Shown here piece after piece: positions 3,477 to 7,077 of a stretch of 7,077 nt of DNA. The stretch is from Candidatus Solincola jinzensis (GTDB lineage: Bacteria; Actinomycetota; Geothermincolia; Geothermincolales; RBG-13-55-18): the NCBI GenBank assembly GCA_015711875.1, contig JACVJG010000143.1, positions 1-7,077 of the forward strand, written 5' to 3'. Positions within the stretch are counted from its first letter, which is position 1. Every line of letters starts with the position of its first letter. The position numbers and the translations under genes were made by a program. Under the pieces are notes generated by a model, which was given only the letters and a program-made list of their open reading frames with translations, did not search any database and had not been told where the DNA came from.

Positions 3477-6140
3477 TCAAGAGGTCATGGAGGGCTTGGG
3501 GTTTGAGGCCAGACGTTCGAGCACCTCTGGAGGAGGCTCGCGGCGGGGGGCTGTCCAGTCAAAACCTTCCAGCGCCTCGGGGTTCAGGACATGCTCGGGC
3601 GCCCTGCCGCGCAAGAGATCGCGGAGCTGCCGCGCGGCTATCTGGCCCTGGTGGGCGCCGATCTCCAGGGTGTTTCCTCCCACATGCGGCGTGGCGATGA
3701 CGTCTTCCCGCCGCACCAGGCGGTCGTCCGACGCGGGAGGCTCGACGGGGAAGACGTCCAGGGCGGCGCCCGCCAGCTTCCCCGACTCCAGGGCCTCGTA
3801 AAGGGCGTCATGATCCACCAGGGAGGCGCGTGCGGTGTTGATGAAGAACGCCCCCTCCTTCATGCGCGAAAACGCCCTGGCGTCCATCATCCCCTCGGTG
3901 GCTTTCACCGCCGGCGCGTGCAGGCTCACGAAATCGCTGCGCTCCAGCAGTTCCTCGAAGGAGACCTTCTCCGCTCCCAGCAGCGCCCCTTCCCCCGCGT
4001 CCACACCCGGGTCGCAGAAGAGCACCCTCGCCCCGAAGGGCAACAGCCTGCGCGCCACCCGCGACCCCACGCTGCCCAGGCCTACCAGCCCCACCGTCTT
4101 GCGCCAAAGCTCTCTGCCCTGGTAAGCGAGGTACGCCTCCCCCATGCGCGCCATATCTCCCGCCTCCACCCCTCCGTGCTTGAGGAAAGATGAAGCCTGC
4201 GGCAGTTTGCGCGCCAGCATGATCATGTACGCCACCACCAGTTCCGCCACGGCGTCCGCGTTCCTGCCGGGGGTGTTGGCCACCGGCACGCCGAAGGCCG
4301 TCGCCGCTTCCAGGTCCACGTTCACGGCGTTCACGCGGCAGCAGACGATCATCTTCAGCTCGGGGAGATCGCGCAGGGCCTCGAAATCGACGATATCCAT
4401 CTCGGTGACGAGGACGTCGAAGCCCCGCAGCGCCTCCGCCAGCCGCGACCCCCCGTCATAGACCATGCGGCTCTCGCGCCAGGGCCGGTAGGTGACCTCG
4501 CCCATGCCGCGTAGCTCCTCCAGCGCCCGCTCGACCATGGACGCCGTCACCATGATGCGGGGGCGGAACTCCGCGGGAGCCTCGCCCGCCGCCGCCGAAC
4601 GGCCCAGCATGGATACCGCCATGAGGTTGGCCATGTGGGCGTCGCATTCCGCCCGCAGGTCAAGCGCTTCCCTCCAGCCGGCATAGAGTCCCTGGTATTT
4701 TTCTCCATCCGCTCCGGGCACGTGCTCCCTGCCCATGCGTGCCAGTGCGCGCGAGCCCTCCGCGAGGTCGCGGAATATCCCCGCCCCCACGCCGGCGCAA
4801 ATCGCCGCCCCCAGCGACGCCGTCTCATGGCTTTGGGGAACCCGCACCCTGGTTCCCATGACATCCGCCAGGATGGCGGTCCAGAGCGCGCTTCTGGACA
4901 TACCCCCGCCCACGGCGACACCCTCCGGTGCCGTTCCCGTCACCGCCAGAACCTGCTCCAGGTTGGCGCGCGCGGAATAGGCGATGCCCTCCAGGAGCGC
5001 GCGGCCCAGGTGGGACCTGAGGGTGGATGTTTCGGGGGTCACCATGTGCGACATAGTAAGGTTTCCCAACAAGATGCTGGTAACGCGGGCGTCGAAGACC
5101 CGCGCCCCCAGGGTGGAAAAGACCCCGTATGCCCCCGGTTCTGAAGCCGCGGCCTCGGCGATCAGAGCAGCCACCGGGTCGGGGCTGTCCGCGTAGAGAA
5201 AACGCGCCATCCACTCCAGAACCGTGCCGGTGATGAGGCCGTTGCTCTCCACCACGTAAAGGCCGGGGATAACGTGCTGGCCGCTCCACAGCCTGCCCTC
5301 ACCGTCGGTCATATAGGAGGCGGTCACCTGTTGCACCGGCATGCTGGTGCCGGCGCATATCCCCACCGCCGCTTCCTCCACGCAACCCATTCCCAGCAGC
5401 CCGCTCTGGGTGTCGGCGCCGCCCGCCGCCACCGGCGTCCCCGGCGCCAGGCCCAGATGCTCCGCCGCCTCCCTGCTGAGAGAGCCGATGCGCTCGCCGG
5501 CGTCGACTGGGGGCGGGAATATCTCCGCGTCCAGGCCCAGGGCAGAGATAAGGCCGAAGGCCCATTCCCGCGCGCGCTGGTCGAAGAGGAGGGTCTCCCC
5601 GGCCTGCGACCTCTCCGCCCGCAGCTCACCGCTCAGGCGCATCGCCAGCCAGTCGGAAAGGCTGGCCACCTTTTTCGCCCGCTCCAGGAGCCCGGGGGCG
5701 TTGTCACGCAGCCAGAGCAGCCGGGTGCCGGTGAAAAGGGGGCTGGGCCAGTGCCCGCTCGTCCCGTATACCTCCATGCCGCGCTCGCCTGCGAGCATAA
5801 GGGCATTCCCGAGGGCGCGGGCGTCCTGGTTGGGAGCCGCGAAAAGGACTTGGCCCGCGCCGTCCATGAGCACGGTGGTGTTGCGCATGCTGCAGGCGGC
5901 GACCCCCGCCACTTCTCCAGGAGAAACTCCCGATTCCCGCATCGCTTGACGCGACGCTTCTCCTATTTTCTTCCATATATCCTCAAGGTCCAGGTCGAAC
6001 CCCAGCCCCGCGGTATCGGGGGCCACGGGGTGAGTCCAGCTTCGCGAGGCCATGCTCAACATCCCCTTTTCGGGATCGACCAGCATGCAGCGTCCCGAGC
6101 CCCCACCTAGATCGAAAGCCATCAGTAAAGACCTGGCCAT
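3477..6140 (-). CDS. Bifunctional FGGY carbohydrate kinase / D-2-hydroxyacid dehydrogenase fusion
   Basis: 887 residues from ATG 6140, behind a strong AGGAGG-type ribosome binding site. Residues 1-500 are an FGGY kinase: phosphate motif D10-L-G-G-G-S-G-R, an LsrK-like A-C-S-M-R ... N-Q-D-A-R-A segment at 82-109, G240-G-A-D-T-Q-S-G with catalytic Asp243, G264-T-S, and the adenosine motif G411-G-G-M-S-R-S. After a linker (about 500-528), residues 529-865 form an NAD-dependent D-2-hydroxyacid dehydrogenase: C-C-R-V-N and N-T-P-G-R-N-A-D-A-V-A-E-L, Rossmann G687-L-G-S-V-G with Asp710 favouring NAD, and the catalytic triad Arg771 (N-T-A-R), Glu800 (D-V-F-P-V-E-P-P) and His819 (T-P-H-V-G-G). All expected catalytic residues are there, and no ribosome binding site precedes Met530, so a single polypeptide is likely. 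A cytoplasmic enzyme phosphorylating a sugar, polyol or sugar acid and oxidising a 2-hydroxyacid is inferred; the substrate is unknown. It follows the permease gene by 21 bases. Confidence 0.92.
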   Translation of the reverse strand: MARSLLMAFDLGGGSGRCMLVDPEKGMLSMASRSWTHPVAPDTAGLGFDLDLEDIWKKIGEASRQAMRESGVSPGEVAGVAACSMRNTTVLMDGAGQVLFAAPNQDARALGNALMLAGERGMEVYGTSGHWPSPLFTGTRLLWLRDNAPGLLERAKKVASLSDWLAMRLSGELRAERSQAGETLLFDQRAREWAFGLISALGLDAEIFPPPVDAGERIGSLSREAAEHLGLAPGTPVAAGGADTQSGLLGMGCVEEAAVGICAGTSMPVQQVTASYMTDGEGRLWSGQHVIPGLYVVESNGLITGTVLEWMARFLYADSPDPVAALIAEAAASEPGAYGVFSTLGARVFDARVTSILLGNLTMSHMVTPETSTLRSHLGRALLEGIAYSARANLEQVLAVTGTAPEGVAVGGGMSRSALWTAILADVMGTRVRVPQSHETASLGAAICAGVGAGIFRDLAEGSRALARMGREHVPGADGEKYQGLYAGWREALDLRAECDAHMANLMAVSMLGRSAAAGEAPAEFRPRIMVTASMVERALEELRGMGEVTYRPWRESRMVYDGGSRLAEALRGFDVLVTEMDIVDFEALRDLPELKMIVCCRVNAVNVDLEAATAFGVPVANTPGRNADAVAELVVAYMIMLARKLPQASSFLKHGGVEAGDMARMGEAYLAYQGRELWRKTVGLVGLGSVGSRVARRLLPFGARVLFCDPGVDAGEGALLGAEKVSFEELLERSDFVSLHAPAVKATEGMMDARAFSRMKEGAFFINTARASLVDHDALYEALESGKLAGAALDVFPVEPPASDDRLVRREDVIATPHVGGNTLEIGAHQGQIAARQLRDLLRGRAPEHVLNPEALEGFDWTAPRREPPPEVLERLASNPKPSMTS

Positions 6141-6161
6141 AGGCCCCTCCTCTCCTCCCCA

Positions 6162-6914
6162 TCACAGGTCCCTGCGTTCGAAGAGCTTCATCGCACTGTA
6201 GAGCAATATGGCCGCCAGCAGGGAAGCGGTCACCATCCCCGGGAAAAGGCTGGTGATCTCTCCCTTGCCCGCCACCACCTCGGAAGATATGCTGAAAAGC
6301 GCCGTGGGCGCGATATCCCAGGGAACCGGCAGCAGTCCCAGAAGAAGAGAGAGCAGGAAGAAGCCCAGGAATGAAAGCACTCCCGCCAGGGCGGCACGTT
6401 TCGTGACCACCCCCAGGAAAATGGTGAGGGCCAGGAGCAGGATGAAGGCGGCGGCGACAGCCGCCAGCGAAGATAGCAGCCCCCCGAGGCTCAAGCCGCC
6501 GAAGAGCAACCGGGTGTAGAAGGCGAAAAAGGCATGCCCCGCCGCCAGCCCCGCCAGGATAAACAGGGCGTAGCTTGCGAAAGCGCTGGCTATGACCACC
6601 CCGCGCATGATCGGCTTGGTCAGGAGTATCTGGTAGAAGCCTGCGCTCCTCCTGCCCGCCACCGACCCCGCCGCGAGGATGACGATGATGAGGGAGACGA
6701 TCTGGGTGAGGTTGTCGAAGTACTGGGTGGCGGCGCTCAGGGCGGTGGTGTCCTTGAACACCACCTGGAACTCCTCGGACTCCGGCATGATCCTGGGAAG
6801 CAGTTTCATCATCACCGGACTCAGGATCCCGAAGACCACGAAGGCGCCTGCCAGCACCCAGGCGCGGTAGGTGCGCACCATCTCCAGCAGGTCCTTTCTC
6901 AGCTGGTTCCGCAA
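6162..6914 (-). CDS. ABC-2-type transporter permease
   Basis: 250 residues from TTG at 6914, chosen because GAGGTG lies seven bases upstream; an ATG further up (6977) would give 271 residues but adds a polar stretch that runs through a duplicated sequence. The N-terminus M-R-N-Q-L-R-K-D-L-L-E is cytoplasmic. Likely membrane helices are at about 18-38, 69-87, 106-134, 143-170, 175-196 and 225-243. After helix 2 comes G-S-V-A-G-R-R-S-A-G-F-Y-Q-I-L-L-T-K-P-I-M-R, the conserved cytoplasmic loop (family: RGTLxLLLTKPVSR) of ABC-2/NosY-like permeases, which contacts the ATPase. The loop between helices 1 and 2 is extracytoplasmic. The cargo cannot be inferred. The ATPase gene would be expected upstream, beyond the window edge. 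The kinase-dehydrogenase gene follows directly in the same operon. Confidence 0.85.
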   Translation of the reverse strand: MRNQLRKDLLEMVRTYRAWVLAGAFVVFGILSPVMMKLLPRIMPESEEFQVVFKDTTALSAATQYFDNLTQIVSLIIVILAAGSVAGRRSAGFYQILLTKPIMRGVVIASAFASYALFILAGLAAGHAFFAFYTRLLFGGLSLGGLLSSLAAVAAAFILLLALTIFLGVVTKRAALAGVLSFLGFFLLSLLLGLLPVPWDIAPTALFSISSEVVAGKGEITSLFPGMVTASLLAAILLYSAMKLFERRDL

Positions 6915-6965
6915 GACCTTACACCTCGCCCGATACCCTTTCCGCGAACCCTGCTGCGCATTCCT
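6897..6965 (-). repeat. 69-bp direct repeat, copy 2 (over the permease start)
   Basis: Exactly matches 7009-7077 over 69 bases, with a period of 112. It contains the permease ribosome binding site, TTG start and first six codons. Downstream of the exact block the two copies stay similar (about 24 of the next 35 bases), then diverge. Confidence 0.9.
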
Positions 6966-7026
6966 TCCAGTGAGCACAGCAGGTGCGTCCCGCTTCCAGA
7001 AGGTCTTCTCTCAGCTGGTTCCGCAA
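6919..7026 (-). other. 35-codon frame beginning in the upstream repeat copy
   Basis: In the upstream copy, the same TTG with the same GAGGTG site starts L-R-N-Q-L-R-E-D-L-L-E-A-G-R-T, nearly the permease N-terminus (L-R-N-Q-L-R-K-D-L-L-E-M-V-R-T), then continues with C-C-A-H-W-K-E-C and ends at TAA (6919-6921) just before the real permease start. No membrane helix follows. It may be a partial duplication, the truncated start of a second permease gene, or an assembly join. Confidence 0.4.
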
Positions 7027-7077
7027 GACCTTACACCTCGCCCGATACCCTTTCCGCGAACCCTGCTGCGCATTCCT
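7009..7077 (-). repeat. 69-bp direct repeat, copy 1 (ends at the window edge)
   Basis: First copy, in transcription order, of the repeat at 6897-6965. It stops exactly at the last base of the window, so its true extent is unknown. Confidence 0.9.

Noticed and set aside
3421..3510. Perfect 10-bp inverted repeat across the kinase-dehydrogenase stop
   Set aside because: The 70-base loop, with one arm inside coding sequence, and a length expected by chance in a window this size make function unlikely.
5274..6110. Long plus-strand frame of 278 codons opposite the kinase
   Set aside because: It is antisense to the conserved FGGY kinase domain, lacks a ribosome binding site and has the Arg/Ala/Pro-rich composition of a GC-rich shadow frame.

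Overview
The window is GC-rich DNA, probably from an anaerobic bacterium. It uses several TTG and GTG starts, strong AGGAGG-type ribosome binding sites and frequent AGG and ATA codons. The genes on the left are of the kind found around the orange protein (ORP) and MrpORP loci of anaerobes. An uncultivated high-GC anaerobe, perhaps an actinobacterial lineage, would fit, but the sequence does not settle taxonomy.

Left part (1-3107): a damaged iron-sulfur / Mo-Fe-cofactor-type locus around a divergent promoter region (about 1290-1440). Leftward lie a ferredoxin-type protein cut by the window edge (1-83), a truncated Mrp ATPase fused to a NifX-type DIM domain (115-792), and a broken second DIM gene (975-1244). 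Rightward lie a 59-residue Gly-rich zinc-ribbon protein (1476-1655), a 95-residue DUF5320-like protein (1718-2005), a NifX/ORP-type protein (2007 onward), the C-terminal stub of a MinD-type ATPase (2368-2535), and a DUF134 (UPF0251) helix-turn-helix protein with a C-terminal zinc ribbon (2709-3107). Both P-loop ATPases have lost their nucleotide-binding N-terminal parts while their C-terminal tails remain. The divergent region carries three copies of a CATATG-centred palindrome placed on plausible promoters. The DUF134 protein is the natural candidate to bind them, but that is inference.

Middle (3119-3476): a frameshifted, truncated VOC/glyoxalase-family remnant on the minus strand, then 134 bases with no recognisable gene.

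Right part (3477-7077), all minus strand: an ABC-2-type membrane permease (6162-6914) followed after 21 bases by an 887-residue fusion of an FGGY carbohydrate kinase (LsrK/rhamnulokinase-like) and an NAD-dependent D-2-hydroxyacid dehydrogenase. All the expected catalytic motifs of both enzymes are present, so this looks like a working bifunctional catabolic enzyme of unknown substrate. The right end carries an exact 69-bp direct repeat (period 112) over the permease start, one copy ending exactly at the window edge.

The most interesting items are the kinase-dehydrogenase fusion, the eroded ORP-type locus with its palindromic operator set, and the 27-bp direct repeat that sits exactly at the break in the Mrp gene.
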